A DNA stretch of 64,000 nucleotides from assembly GCF_963676815.1 (NCBI RefSeq), contig NZ_OY781365.1:4808501-4872500 (forward strand). Reading direction: 5' to 3'. The notes beneath the pieces were generated by a model that did no database searches, was not told the origin of the DNA, and was given only the letters and a program-made list of their open reading frames with translations. This document shows positions 19,110 to 28,331 of this stretch, in pieces. Made by a program: the position numbers and the translations under genes. Numbering within the stretch: the stretch's first letter is position 1; every line of letters begins with the position of its first letter. This DNA comes from an uncultured Draconibacterium sp. (GTDB lineage: Bacteria; Bacteroidota; Bacteroidia; Bacteroidales; Prolixibacteraceae).

Positions 19110-21473
19110 TTATCTAATTGCAATTTTGTTTATATAGCGTTTACTACCAACAATTGAATTTACCAGGTAAATTCCTGATTTATATTCGTTGTTATTAAGC
19201 CTGTAAATACTGTTATTCGGATCAACCTGAGTAACCAAACTTCCGTTGATTGTGTAAATCGAACAATGTTCAATCTCTCCGTTGGTGGAAATAAGATTAA
19301 TACTTGTAGGTGTGTAAGCAACTTTAAGTTCGGCTTTAGTAAAGAGTGTTGGTATTGATGTTTTAAGATCGAAATTATTGAGGTCGTTTGTATATACTGA
19401 ACCTCTGGCCAAAGCATAAAACTTGTTGTTATAAACGCCTCCTGTTTCAAATATTACTTCTCCCAAATCACAGTCGAGCCAGTTAGTACCTCCATCGTTT
19501 GTAAATATCGATCCTTTAGAACCCATAATAATGTATGAGTTATCATCGAATTTATAAAAACCGTTGGCCCCTTGCAGGTTTCCAAGCGTTTTAAATGATG
19601 TTCCGTTGTCTGTAGTCATAAAGCAACTGTCAGCTGATGTCACCACAAAGAATTCATCTTGGTTGCCCAGTGTAATTTCATTTATAAACATCGCATCATC
19701 TTGGTTGCTATCTAAATTTGGATAAAGGTCGGTGAACGAAGGCAAAGGATTGAGTACTTTTTGCGCTGCATTTTCCGAGAATAATAAAAGTTGTCTTCCG
19801 GCGATGTAAAGGGAATCTCCCCGGGATTGTATGTCCTGCACGTATTTATTCCCTAAATCTTCAGTTAACGGAACCCAATTTTTTCCTGCATCAATTGATT
19901 TGAATACTCTTGAATGGTCTTGCTTTGCATCACCTGAAAAATCGTTCCAACGGGCCCAAAGCAGCAGGATATCATCGCCAACATAATGAATCACAGATGT
20001 GTTTACTCCGTTACACGAATCGTGATAAGGGTTAATAGAAGGATCGCTGGCATAAGCTTCTCCTAGATCTGCAATATCAACTGATTTATAGGTCTGCCAG
20101 TTGTCGTTAGTATAAAAAACGCCCCCCGACCAATACACATCCTCTTTTTCGGAACTTGAAGGGTAGTTCATTAGCTTAAAACGGTTAATGCAAGCATAAG
20201 CTTCATCACCAAGGCCACTCATTCCATAAAAATCGATATTTTGATACAACTCTTCCAGGGCGGGTATTGCAGGTATTTCTCTTGTATTCCAGGTTAAGCC
20301 ACCGTCAGTTGATTGATGAAAGTTGAGATCTAATCCAACAATAGTTAGTTTATTGTTATTGAAAGCAGCTTTTTGAAGATTTTGGTTACCCAACTCTTTT
20401 TCAACAAAACTGAAGTTTCCGACAAGTATATCATTAACTGATACTTTGTAAATAGTACTTTTTGATAAGAATATTAAAGAATCATTAGCAACTCCACCAA
20501 TTTCATAAAGCTGTGCTGGAAATGTATATTTATCCCAAAATAGTCCGTTATTAACAGACATATACATGTCTTTTGAATCAGTTAGGACAATAGTGGAATC
20601 GTTTAGTTTATAGATATCGGATGCACCATCTACACCTTTAAAAGTATCGAATGAATTTCCCAAATCTGATGAAACAAAAACACTGTCGGCAGTAGTCGCG
20701 ATAAATACTTCTGTTTCACTAACATTATCAATATCGTATATAAAAGCCGAACCATCTCCAGGTAAATTAGGAAAAATATCGACGATTGTATCTGCAGTAA
20801 TCGTTGTTCTATACAACAATTTGCTGCCACCAATAAAACCGTTTTCATCCTTAAATTCAATGCAATTTACGGTACTTCCCCCAAGATCACCACTAATGTT
20901 ATGCCAGTTCAATCCTCCGTTGGTTGTTTTAAACAAGGCTGAATGCGATTCTTTGTCACCCGGCAAATATTCATACCAGCGGGCAGCGCAATACGCGGTG
21001 CTGTCGTTCAATGTTTCAACCGCTTGAAAATCTACACCAAAACAGAGATCGGCCAAAGGATTAATGGAGGGATCGTTAATTGTATCGAATAAAGGATCAA
21101 TGGTTGTCCAGTTTTCTCCTTCATCAGTTGTTTTAAATATGACTCCATTAGTATACACATCCTGATCTGCATCATATAATTTCTCTCGTGATGTAACAAT
21201 AAAACCAACAAAATCTTTTATGCTGATATCTATTAAGTTATAGTGAGGCTCAACCATGTTTCGCGAAGTCCAGTTTTCTCCTCCATCATTAGAGGTGAGA
21301 AAAGTATTGTTATAACCAGCAATGGTGGCATAGTCACCATTTATTGTCATTTTTTGCAATGTATTTCCTTCACTTAGGGTATCTTGTTTCCAATCAAAAA
21401 TAGGGTTTTGAGCTAATGCACAAAGCCCCAGTAGACTGGAAAGTATTAATAATGTAAAACTTTTCATATGCAC
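19110..21473 (-). CDS. T9SS-secreted BNR/YCF48-like beta-propeller protein
   Basis: 787 aa with signal peptide (ending LCALAQ). It contains many propeller blades with SxDGGxxW-type turns (TSNDGGENWTSR, KTTNGGLNWHN, QSTDGGLTWNTR). The C-terminal 80 residues form a type A sorting domain (IYTINGSLVTQV and KSGIYLVNSIVGSKRYINKI), which directs secretion by the type IX system and surface attachment. The two halves (about 75-355 and 440-710) repeat each other, including the shared DPSINP landmark. Enzyme activity is not evident; relatives bind glycans or proteins. Confidence 0.85.
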   Translation of the reverse strand: MHMKSFTLLILSSLLGLCALAQNPIFDWKQDTLSEGNTLQKMTINGDYATIAGYNNTFLTSNDGGENWTSRNMVEPHYNLIDISIKDFVGFIVTSREKLYDADQDVYTNGVIFKTTDEGENWTTIDPLFDTINDPSINPLADLCFGVDFQAVETLNDSTAYCAARWYEYLPGDKESHSALFKTTNGGLNWHNISGDLGGSTVNCIEFKDENGFIGGSKLLYRTTITADTIVDIFPNLPGDGSAFIYDIDNVSETEVFIATTADSVFVSSDLGNSFDTFKGVDGASDIYKLNDSTIVLTDSKDMYMSVNNGLFWDKYTFPAQLYEIGGVANDSLIFLSKSTIYKVSVNDILVGNFSFVEKELGNQNLQKAAFNNNKLTIVGLDLNFHQSTDGGLTWNTREIPAIPALEELYQNIDFYGMSGLGDEAYACINRFKLMNYPSSSEKEDVYWSGGVFYTNDNWQTYKSVDIADLGEAYASDPSINPYHDSCNGVNTSVIHYVGDDILLLWARWNDFSGDAKQDHSRVFKSIDAGKNWVPLTEDLGNKYVQDIQSRGDSLYIAGRQLLLFSENAAQKVLNPLPSFTDLYPNLDSNQDDAMFINEITLGNQDEFFVVTSADSCFMTTDNGTSFKTLGNLQGANGFYKFDDNSYIIMGSKGSIFTNDGGTNWLDCDLGEVIFETGGVYNNKFYALARGSVYTNDLNNFDLKTSIPTLFTKAELKVAYTPTSINLISTNGEIEHCSIYTINGSLVTQVDPNNSIYRLNNNEYKSGIYLVNSIVGSKRYINKIAIR

Positions 21474-21829
21474 AGTTTTTATCTTTTTGTAAACGGCTTG
21501 TCCTGTTCTTTATGTAAATATCCCATTAGTTCGAATCCTATTTTCGCTTTTCCGGTTTTGCCGCTATATAATTATGTTCCTCAAGTACGCCAGATTTGAA
21601 ACGTCAATATCGGGAATATTTGTCATTATGTCAATTTCTAAAGATTGAGTAACTACTTAATAACCTTTATTTCTTTTGATTCCAAAAAATCAACTGTTAG
21701 TTCGTTTAACGGAACCAGAATATTTCCTATTTTAAAGTTATTCGGGGGGGAACAAATATGACTTCCAAATCTTCCGTTTTTATTATCAATGCAATAATAA
21801 AATATCCAATATTGGCAGAATATCAGAAT
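21474..21829. other. Intergenic stretch, nothing recognised
   Basis: 356 bp of AT-rich DNA between the lipoprotein gene end and the T9SS gene start. It must hold the promoter of the T9SS gene. A run of eight G lies near 21744-21752. No convincing terminator or coding frame was seen; the open frame at 21758-21964 is a shadow of the lipoprotein gene end. Confidence 0.5.
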
Positions 21830-22279
21830 TTAGTCAACCGAGGCTTTGGCCACGTTGTTGTACAGATTCATGTTTTTAAGTGCTTGAATTGCTTCTTGTT
21901 CGGTCAAATAAAAATCACCTTCTTCTTCGTCCCAAACTTCACCTTTGGTAACCAAATATTTTGAACATGTTTTTATCTCTTCCATTTTAACGCTCTCAAG
22001 AGCTTTCATTTTTACAGAATTCTTGTTTACCTGTACAACTTTGGCTTTTATTGGTCGGCCTCTTACCGGTAAACTGTCTGTACTAATCTGAATCATTAGT
22101 CCATAACAAACTGTTCCTTCTTCAACCCATTCCGGTATTTTTGCTTTAAAGGCATCACTCATTTCTACCTTTTCTTCCTGGTAGGAGTATGTAGCAACTT
22201 CGTCCGATTTCCTGGAAGAGTTACAGCCGAATATGATCAGAGTGCTTAACAGAGTGAAAATAATAACCAGTTTTTTCAT
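21830..22279 (-). CDS. Hypothetical lipoprotein
   Basis: 149 aa with a clear lipoprotein signal (MKKLVIIFTLLSTLIIFGC, lipid-attached Cys19). The mature part is mixed alpha/beta and highly charged, with no recognised domain. The segment EWVEEGTVCYGLMIQ and the C-terminal EQEAIQALKNM look structured. It is a single gene on the minus strand, anchored in the periplasm or outer membrane. Function unknown. Confidence 0.8.
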   Translation of the reverse strand: MKKLVIIFTLLSTLIIFGCNSSRKSDEVATYSYQEEKVEMSDAFKAKIPEWVEEGTVCYGLMIQISTDSLPVRGRPIKAKVVQVNKNSVKMKALESVKMEEIKTCSKYLVTKGEVWDEEEGDFYLTEQEAIQALKNMNLYNNVAKASVD

Positions 22280-22540
22280 GAGTAAACAGTTTAATGTTCA
22301 AAAACAAACGATTTGACCATTAATCGTCTTAGGTTTTGCGTAAACATTCGTAAAAATAATAAATCTCGGCAGAATCTATTGCTCTCAGTTTTACTATATG
22401 AAATGAACATGAAAATTTTCATTCTGTGATTACACAAAATTGCATATACAAATCTGATTGGAGAGTGTGGGAGGGCTGTTCCATTTGCAGAATTTGAATT
22501 TTAAAAATCTCGAAAAACTACAATTTTTACAGATAAAAAA

Positions 22541-22569
22541 AGCCATTTTCCGGATAACGGAAAATGGCT
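22541..22569 (-). terminator. Rho-independent terminator of tpiA
   Basis: A 12-bp perfect stem (AGCCATTTTCCG / CGGAAAATGGCT) with a 5-nt loop. On the minus strand it is followed by a run of T. It lies 30 bp past the tpiA stop. Confidence 0.88.
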
Positions 22570-22598
22570 CTGTTATATTTTAATAAATGGATTGTTTT

Positions 22599-23357
22599 CT
22601 AGAATCCGTTGATGATTCCGATAAAGTCTTCAGCTTTTAAAGCAGCACCACCAATTAAACCACCGTCAACGTCTTTGTTGGCAAACAGTTCTTTTGCGTT
22701 GCTTGGTTTACAGCTACCACCGTATAGGATAGAAGTTCCTTCAGCAACTTCTTCACCGAATTTAGCTGTAATTGCAGCGCGGATGTTAGCGTGCATATCT
22801 TGTGCTTGCTCAGAGCTGGCAGTTACACCGGTTCCGATTGCCCAAATTGGTTCGTAAGCAATAACGATTTTCTTGAAATCGTCGGCTGACAGTTGAAAAA
22901 CAGTTTCTTCCAGTTGATTTACAACATATTCGTTGTGTGTACCGGCTTCGCGAATATCCAAAGCTTCACCACAGCAGTAAATCGGAGTTAAACCGTTTTC
23001 TAATGCAAGAGCTACTTTTTTGTTCAGGATCTCGCTTGTTTCACCGTAATATTCACGACGCTCAGAGTGACCTAAAATAACATACTCTGCACCTGTTGAT
23101 TTTACCATCTCTGCAGAAACTTCGCCAGTGAAAGCTCCTTTAGCTTCGGCAGCACAGTTTTGAGCAGCAACACCAATTCTGTCGGTATTAACTGTATCAA
23201 CTACTTTTGTAATGTGTGTAAATGGTGCTCCCAATACAACAACTACATCGTCAGCGCCTTCGCTTGCTACAACTGTGTCTACAGCTTTTGCCAACTCAAC
23301 ACCTTCTTGCAAGTTGGTGTTACATTTCCAGTTTCCTGCAACTATCTTTTGTCTCAT
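22599..23357 (-). CDS. tpiA: Triosephosphate isomerase
   Basis: 252 aa TIM barrel. Catalytic residues are Lys11 (GNWKCN), His97 (VILGHSERR) and Glu169 (AYEPIWAIGTG); the phosphate-binding loop is LYGGSCKP near 218. It interconverts dihydroxyacetone phosphate and glyceraldehyde 3-phosphate in glycolysis and gluconeogenesis. A terminator follows, and a TAAATTTG promoter element lies at 23399-23406 on the minus strand, about 42 bp before the start, so it is probably transcribed alone. Confidence 0.97.
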   Translation of the reverse strand: MRQKIVAGNWKCNTNLQEGVELAKAVDTVVASEGADDVVVVLGAPFTHITKVVDTVNTDRIGVAAQNCAAEAKGAFTGEVSAEMVKSTGAEYVILGHSERREYYGETSEILNKKVALALENGLTPIYCCGEALDIREAGTHNEYVVNQLEETVFQLSADDFKKIVIAYEPIWAIGTGVTASSEQAQDMHANIRAAITAKFGEEVAEGTSILYGGSCKPSNAKELFANKDVDGGLIGGAALKAEDFIGIINGF

Positions 23358-23478
23358 ATTATTGAATTTTAGTTTATTAGATTTTCAAAAATCGATCACA
23401 AATTTAACCGAAATTATTGATTTGTGGGGCATTGAAATTACTGCCCAAATATTATTAACTATTTGTTTATTTAACATT

Positions 23479-23640
23479 GGATAATGAGATACTTGATACT
23501 GGATTCTTGATATTGGATCCCAGATGCTTGAACCTCTGTATTCTTAATCTGTAAAACTATTAAATTGTAATTTTCAGCAGTCTGCTGTTCTCTTCTCTGC
23601 GAAACTCCGTTATTTCTCCGCGTAACTCTGTGGTAAAAAC
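23479..23640. repeat. Degenerate dispersed repeats between tpiA and the BT_3928-family gene
   Basis: This intergenic stretch (gap 23358-23681) holds two kinds of repeat. At about 23479-23525 there is a run of near-copies of CTTGATA and TTGGAT words. At 23593-23640 there is an element whose reverse complement matches 57176-57223 at about 40 of 46 positions by eye (landmarks ACCACAGAGTT and CGGAGTTTCGCAGAGA). No gene was seen. The ORF read across it (23471-23707) is not credible. Confidence 0.6.
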
Positions 23641-23681
23641 AACTGATAACTAATAACTCGCGGCTCGCAACTCGTAGCTTC

Positions 23682-24812
23682 TTATTCAAATTCAAATTCA
23701 GCTTCAACTTCTTCCGGTGAAGGAATATCGTTGTAATGCCATTTATCCAGAATAGTTCCGTCTTTCATTACAATCAATCCCGGGTTCGAGCGAATCATTG
23801 TTTTTAAGGTTATCTCGTCGCAGTTGAAGAATTCGTACGGAGCGTCATTCTCATCGGCAAACTGCATGGCTTCATCTTGCAGGGTAGAGGTGAGGCAAAC
23901 AAACGATAATCCTTTGTCCATTGCCCAATTTGCCAGTGTATTTATTTCTTCCTGCGACTTGGTACTGGTTTTATGCAAGTCGTAAGCAACGAGCATAAAC
24001 ACATAATTTTCGTCGTAAATAAAGAAATCTTTTACGTCTTCTCCGTCGGGCGACTCCATTCTGAAATCGTGAATTGGTGGTTCATAACCTTCCTGCACCA
24101 GGTGCGATTCCATATCGTGGTATTCCCAATTTAATGTGTCTTGCCACGGGTAATTTTCTTCGGTGAATTCTTGTACCTCGCCAGTATTTTTATTTTTGTA
24201 GTAAAATGTATTTTCGTAGATTTCCTGTGGCGCATCGTCAGGAATACTCATTCCTTCCGGAATATTTGTTCCCACTGAGTATGGCCTGAAATCGAAAATT
24301 GGCAAGTGATTGTACGAATAGTAAACGATGCCAAAATATACGATGAAAAAAACAATGCTCATTATTGCCGGCAATTTGCTTTTTACCTGGTCGGCAAACC
24401 AGTTTCGGTTGACTACCACAATTATAGCCAACGTGATAAATACAAGGTTTTTATAAAATGTTTCCCAGTTTGAAATCACCAGTGCATCGCCAAAACAGCC
24501 ACAGTCGGTAACCGGATTTTTTAGTGCAATCCAGAGTGTTAAAGGTGTAAAGAAGGCCATAAACAATAAGCCCAGCCACGAAAACAAACGCATGCGCCAG
24601 TTAAACAAAAAAGCCACACCAATTGCAAATTCGGCAAAAGCCAGCAAAACTCCCAGCGGAAAGGCTGCCCAAAGCATCCAATCTAGCCCCATGGCATTAA
24701 AGTAGTCGGTAAACTTGTAAGCCGATCCCCAGGGGTCAATACCTTTTACAAAACCCGAAAAAATAAAAACAAGTCCAAAAAGAATTCGTGAAAGTTGTTT
24801 AACAATATTCAT
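23682..24812 (-). CDS. BT_3928-family DoxX-like membrane protein with thioredoxin-like tail
   Basis: 376 aa. The N-terminal half has about five membrane helices with a DoxX-like start (ILFGLVFIFSGFVKGIDPWGSAYKF) and the conserved NPVTDCGCFGDAL loop. The C-terminal third (about 260-376) has a thioredoxin-like fold: FMLVAYDLHK, FVCLTSTLQDEA and NPGLIVMKDGTILDKWH. The CxxC pair is absent from that domain. The order DUF1599 gene, this gene, tpiA is, to my memory, conserved in Bacteroidales. It may handle envelope redox or quinone chemistry, but this is inference. Confidence 0.85.
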   Translation of the reverse strand: MNIVKQLSRILFGLVFIFSGFVKGIDPWGSAYKFTDYFNAMGLDWMLWAAFPLGVLLAFAEFAIGVAFLFNWRMRLFSWLGLLFMAFFTPLTLWIALKNPVTDCGCFGDALVISNWETFYKNLVFITLAIIVVVNRNWFADQVKSKLPAIMSIVFFIVYFGIVYYSYNHLPIFDFRPYSVGTNIPEGMSIPDDAPQEIYENTFYYKNKNTGEVQEFTEENYPWQDTLNWEYHDMESHLVQEGYEPPIHDFRMESPDGEDVKDFFIYDENYVFMLVAYDLHKTSTKSQEEINTLANWAMDKGLSFVCLTSTLQDEAMQFADENDAPYEFFNCDEITLKTMIRSNPGLIVMKDGTILDKWHYNDIPSPEEVEAEFEFE

Positions 24813-24821
24813 ACGGTGAGT

Positions 24822-25367
24822 TTATGCTTTGTTTTCAAATTCAATTTTAATCATGGCAAAAACGGAATAGTTGATCATGTCCATGTAATTGGCATCAATA
24901 CCTTCCGAAATAAGTGTTTTGCCCTGATTGTCTTCTATTTGTTTGGTGCGTTGTATTTTCATTAATATCAAATCGGTGTACGAGCTGATACGCATATTTC
25001 GCCAGGCCTCTCCATAATCGTGGTTTTTATCCATCATCAGTGTTTTGGCCTCGTTAAAATACTTGTCGTAAAGCTCCTGAATTCTTTCGTTTGGAACTTC
25101 CTGATCCGACGGCCCCAATTCCAACTGAATCAGTCCCATAATGCAGTAGTTAATAATACCAATGAATTCGGGTTTTACACCTTCGTCAACTTTTGCAATA
25201 CCTTTTTCTTCAATGCTTCTTATACGTTGTGCTTTAATGTAAATCTGGTCGGTAAGAGAAGTGGGACGCAATATTCTCCAGGCAGTACCATAATCGGTCA
25301 TTTTTTTCGAAAATATATTACGGCAGATCGAAATAACCTGGTCATATTGCTTGTTTGTCTTGTCCAT
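24822..25367 (-). CDS. DUF1599 protein with two tandem copies of the domain
   Basis: 181 aa with an internal duplication. Residues about 15-90 (MTDYGTAWRILRPTSLTDQI) and about 105-180 (NHDYGEAWRNMRISSYTDLI) share the DYGxAWRxxRxxSxTDxIxxKxQR pattern and later an MxxINY segment. The family is grouped with nucleotide-modification-associated proteins. It ends 9 bp before the BT_3928-family gene, forming a pair, and is divergent from folP. Function is not established. Confidence 0.85.
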   Translation of the reverse strand: MDKTNKQYDQVISICRNIFSKKMTDYGTAWRILRPTSLTDQIYIKAQRIRSIEEKGIAKVDEGVKPEFIGIINYCIMGLIQLELGPSDQEVPNERIQELYDKYFNEAKTLMMDKNHDYGEAWRNMRISSYTDLILMKIQRTKQIEDNQGKTLISEGIDANYMDMINYSVFAMIKIEFENKA

Positions 25368-25493
25368 TATTTAATGTCTTTTATATCTTTTCATGAAAGA
25401 TCTCTGATGAAATCTCAATATTGTCAATAATTTTGTATGTCAAAATTGCCCGATAAAAGTATTAAAAAATGCCAAATTTGGGCGGTTTTATTC

Positions 25494-25501
25494 TACATTT
25501 G
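25494..25501 (+). promoter_or_regulatory. Candidate promoter (-7 element) of folP-cdaA
   Basis: TACATTTG matches the Bacteroidota -7 consensus TAnnTTTG, 58 bp before the folP ATG. A TTTG lies at 25477-25480, closer than ideal for the -33 box. The element sits in the 192-bp gap between divergent DUF1599 and folP genes. Confidence 0.5.
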
Positions 25502-25559
25502 TAGTTAACGACAATTAATAGTTCGTTAATAATTTGTTAAACATAAAAGCTCAGTTCTT

Positions 25560-26438
25560 ATGTTGATTACGCAGTCAGCGGGTAAGTTCCTGAAACGAAA
25601 CAGTACACTGCATCTTGGTGAAAAAGAAGTTGATCTATCAATACCGGTGGTGGCCGGAATTGTGAATATAACACCCGATTCGTTTTTCGATGGGGGAAAG
25701 ATGGAAGACGAAGCTACCATGTTAAAAGCCGTTGAGAAAATGGTTACTGATGGTGCCGGAATTATTGATGTGGGAGCGGTTTCAACACGACCGGGGTCGA
25801 AAACGGTTTCAACAAAAGAAGAGTTGGCGAGACTTTTACCGGCAGTTCAGGCTATTCATAAAGCTTTTCCCGATGTTGCACTTTCGGTCGATACCTTTCG
25901 TTCGTGGGTTGCGGTTCGGGTAATTGATGAGGTAGGACCTATAATTATTAACGATATTTCTGGCGGATCGCTTGACAGTAACATGTTTGAAACAATTGCT
26001 AAATTACAGGTTCCATACATCTTGTCGCATATAAAAGGTACTCCGCTTAATATGCAGGAAGATCCTCAATACGACGACCTGATTAGAGAAGTAGCACAAT
26101 ATTTTGCCGAACGGGTTAAAAAATTGAATAAACTGGGCGTAAAAGAAGTGATTCTCGATCCCGGATTTGGTTTTGGAAAAACACTCGATCACAACTACGA
26201 GTTGTTAAATAAACTTGATGCATTTAAAGTGTATCAACTTCCGGTAATGGTGGGTTTGAGCCGTAAGTCGATGATTTGGAAAGCGCTTGATGCCAAACCC
26301 GAAACGGCATTAAACGGAACATCGGTGGCCAATACGCTTGCCTTAATGGGGGGAGCCGATATGTTGCGTGTACACGACGTAAAAGAAGCAGTTGAAGCTG
26401 TAAAAATATTTTGTGAAATTAAAGCTACAATTATTTAA
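25560..26438 (+). CDS. folP: Dihydropteroate synthase
   Basis: 292 aa TIM barrel. It has the two family signatures GIVNITPDSFFDGGK (about 33-47) and IDVGAVSTRPGS (about 72-83), plus DPGFGFGKTLDHNYELL and the C-terminal RVHDVKEAVEA. It condenses p-aminobenzoate with dihydropterin pyrophosphate in folate synthesis and is the sulfonamide target. Its stop overlaps the cdaA start (TAATG), so the two genes are translationally coupled. Confidence 0.96.
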   Translation: MLITQSAGKFLKRNSTLHLGEKEVDLSIPVVAGIVNITPDSFFDGGKMEDEATMLKAVEKMVTDGAGIIDVGAVSTRPGSKTVSTKEELARLLPAVQAIHKAFPDVALSVDTFRSWVAVRVIDEVGPIIINDISGGSLDSNMFETIAKLQVPYILSHIKGTPLNMQEDPQYDDLIREVAQYFAERVKKLNKLGVKEVILDPGFGFGKTLDHNYELLNKLDAFKVYQLPVMVGLSRKSMIWKALDAKPETALNGTSVANTLALMGGADMLRVHDVKEAVEAVKIFCEIKATII

Positions 26439-27235
26439 TGCTTGCATTTATTACCATACGTTTTCTCGATATTCTCGATATTCTGTTGGTGGCGTTTTTG
26501 CTTTACCAACTTTACCGTCTCATAAAAGGGACGGTAGCATTTAATATCGTTATCGGCCTGTTTTCGCTCTACCTGGTTTGGTTAATTGTCAGGGCGCTCA
26601 ATATGCAATTGCTGGGCTCAATTATGGGACAGTTTATTGGCGTTGGTGTATTGGCATTAATCATTGTATTTCACCCCGAGATCCGGAAATTTCTGGTGTT
26701 TATCGGCACCAATTATAATGTCAATAAAATTCTGATGCTCGACAAATTGTTTAGCCAGGGTAAACCAAAAAGTATTAATCAGCAGCAAATTGATAATATT
26801 GTTGACGCTTGTCAGGCGATGGGTAAATCAAAAACGGGGGCATTAATTGTTATTGCCGGCGAGTCGGGTTTAAATGAACAGATAAATACGGGAGAACGAA
26901 TAAACGCGAAAATCTCTTCGGCACTCATTCGTACAATCTTTTTTAAAAATTCACCTTTGCACGATGGTGCTATTATTGTAAAAGGAAACCGAATCGTTGC
27001 TGCTGGCTGTATTTTGCCTTTAACGCAGCGCGATTTGGATAAAGCTCTGGGGTTGCGACATCGGGCAGCAGTAGGTATGACAGAGAATACGGATGCATTG
27101 TGCATTATCGTTTCCGAAGAGCGGGGATCAGTTTCTGTTGCTCAAAAAGGTGAAATAAAAAGACGCGTATCAAAAGAAACACTCATTCAGATTTTGGAAG
27201 AAAACATTGTTGAAGGAGACGAAAAAACGCCATGA
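26438..27235 (+). CDS. cdaA: Diadenylate cyclase (c-di-AMP synthase)
   Basis: 265 aa. Three N-terminal membrane helices (about 5-75) precede the DisA_N catalytic domain. The DGA motif is in SPLHDGAIIVKGNR and the RHR motif in LGLRHRAAVGMTE. The enzyme makes cyclic di-AMP from two ATP, controlling potassium and osmotic balance and envelope homeostasis. It overlaps folP by 1 bp. No YbbR (CdaR) partner gene follows, as is usual outside Firmicutes. Confidence 0.95.
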   Translation: MLAFITIRFLDILDILLVAFLLYQLYRLIKGTVAFNIVIGLFSLYLVWLIVRALNMQLLGSIMGQFIGVGVLALIIVFHPEIRKFLVFIGTNYNVNKILMLDKLFSQGKPKSINQQQIDNIVDACQAMGKSKTGALIVIAGESGLNEQINTGERINAKISSALIRTIFFKNSPLHDGAIIVKGNRIVAAGCILPLTQRDLDKALGLRHRAAVGMTENTDALCIIVSEERGSVSVAQKGEIKRRVSKETLIQILEENIVEGDEKTP

Positions 27236-27363
27236 ACACGCCTCGCATTGATTAAAAGTTAATACAGTATTTTCTTTCCATTACTATTTAAACCTATAAC
27301 ATTCCTAAATCGTTTAGCTAAAAGCTTATTTGTAATTTCAATGTTTAAATTTTAGTGTAGAAT

Positions 27364-28314
27364 ATGAATGCAATTTGTGATTTGTTTAAGATAAAATACC
27401 CCGTTATTCAAGGGGGAATGGTTTGGTGTTCAGGATGGAAACTGGCTTCGGCTGTAAGTAATAGCGGAGGATTGGGACTAATAGGCGCCGGATCGTTGCA
27501 CCCCGAAACGCTGGAAGAGCACATTGTAAAAACAAAGGCTGCAACCGACAAACCGTTTGGGGTAAACGTGCCTTTAATGTATCCCGAAACCGAACGCATA
27601 ATGGACATAATTGCGGCACACGAAGTGCCTGTGGTTTTTACTTCGGCCGGAAGCCCGAAAAAATGGACAGGTTGGTTGAAAGACAAAGGAATTACAGTAG
27701 CCCATGTGGTGTCGAGCTCGTTTTTTGCCGGTAAATGCGAGGCTGCCGGAGTTGATGCTATTGTTGCCGAAGGTTTTGAAGCCGGTGGTCACAACGGGCG
27801 CGAAGAAACTACAACCATGGCACTGATCCCATCGGTGCGAAAAGCTACGAGTTTGCCTTTACTGGCAGCCGGTGGAATCGGATCGGGAGAAGCCATGCTG
27901 GCAGCAATGGTTTTAGGAGCCGATGGTGTTCAAATCGGATCGGCATTTGCCGTGGCCGAAGAATCATCGGCGCACCCCGAATTTAAACGTTTAGTAACCG
28001 AGCTTGGCGAAGGAGGCACAAAACTGGCACTAAAAAAGTTGGCGCCCGTACGTTTAATAAAGAACAGCTTTTTTAACCAGGTTGACGAAGCCGAAAAAGC
28101 CGGTCAACCAGCAGAAGCAATGGCCGAGTTACTTGGTCGTGGTCGTGCTAAAAAAGGAATTTTTGAAGGCGACCTAGACGAAGGAGAACTGGAAATTGGC
28201 CAGGTTTCGGCACAGTTAAATCAGATTAGACCAGTTGCAGAAATTATGGACGATATTATTTCTGCATACAAGGTCGCCAGGAATGAAGCAGGACAGGGGA
28301 AATTTGAGTTTTAA
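27364..28314 (+). CDS. Nitronate monooxygenase / FabK-like flavoprotein
   Basis: 316 aa FMN TIM barrel. Recognisable segments are YPVIQGGMVW at the N-terminus, FEAGGHNGREE with the catalytic-type His, LLAAGGIGSGEAMLAAMVLGADGVQIGSAF for phosphate binding, and VRLIKNSF near the C-terminus. The family includes 2-nitropropane dioxygenases and the enoyl-ACP reductase FabK. I cannot decide between the two from sequence alone. It starts 129 bp after cdaA and converges with the sulfatase gene, 17 bp away. Confidence 0.88.
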   Translation: MNAICDLFKIKYPVIQGGMVWCSGWKLASAVSNSGGLGLIGAGSLHPETLEEHIVKTKAATDKPFGVNVPLMYPETERIMDIIAAHEVPVVFTSAGSPKKWTGWLKDKGITVAHVVSSSFFAGKCEAAGVDAIVAEGFEAGGHNGREETTTMALIPSVRKATSLPLLAAGGIGSGEAMLAAMVLGADGVQIGSAFAVAEESSAHPEFKRLVTELGEGGTKLALKKLAPVRLIKNSFFNQVDEAEKAGQPAEAMAELLGRGRAKKGIFEGDLDEGELEIGQVSAQLNQIRPVAEIMDDIISAYKVARNEAGQGKFEF

Positions 28315-28331
28315 GAATTTTAATTCATCCT

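Noticed and set aside
23471..23707. 78-aa minus-strand ORF between tpiA and the BT_3928-family gene
   Set aside because: It consists of repeat-derived DNA and overlaps the end of the real gene in another frame.
25477..25501. Full -33/-7 promoter pair for folP
   Set aside because: The TTTG box is only 13 bp from the -7 element, too close for the consensus; only the -7 element is called.
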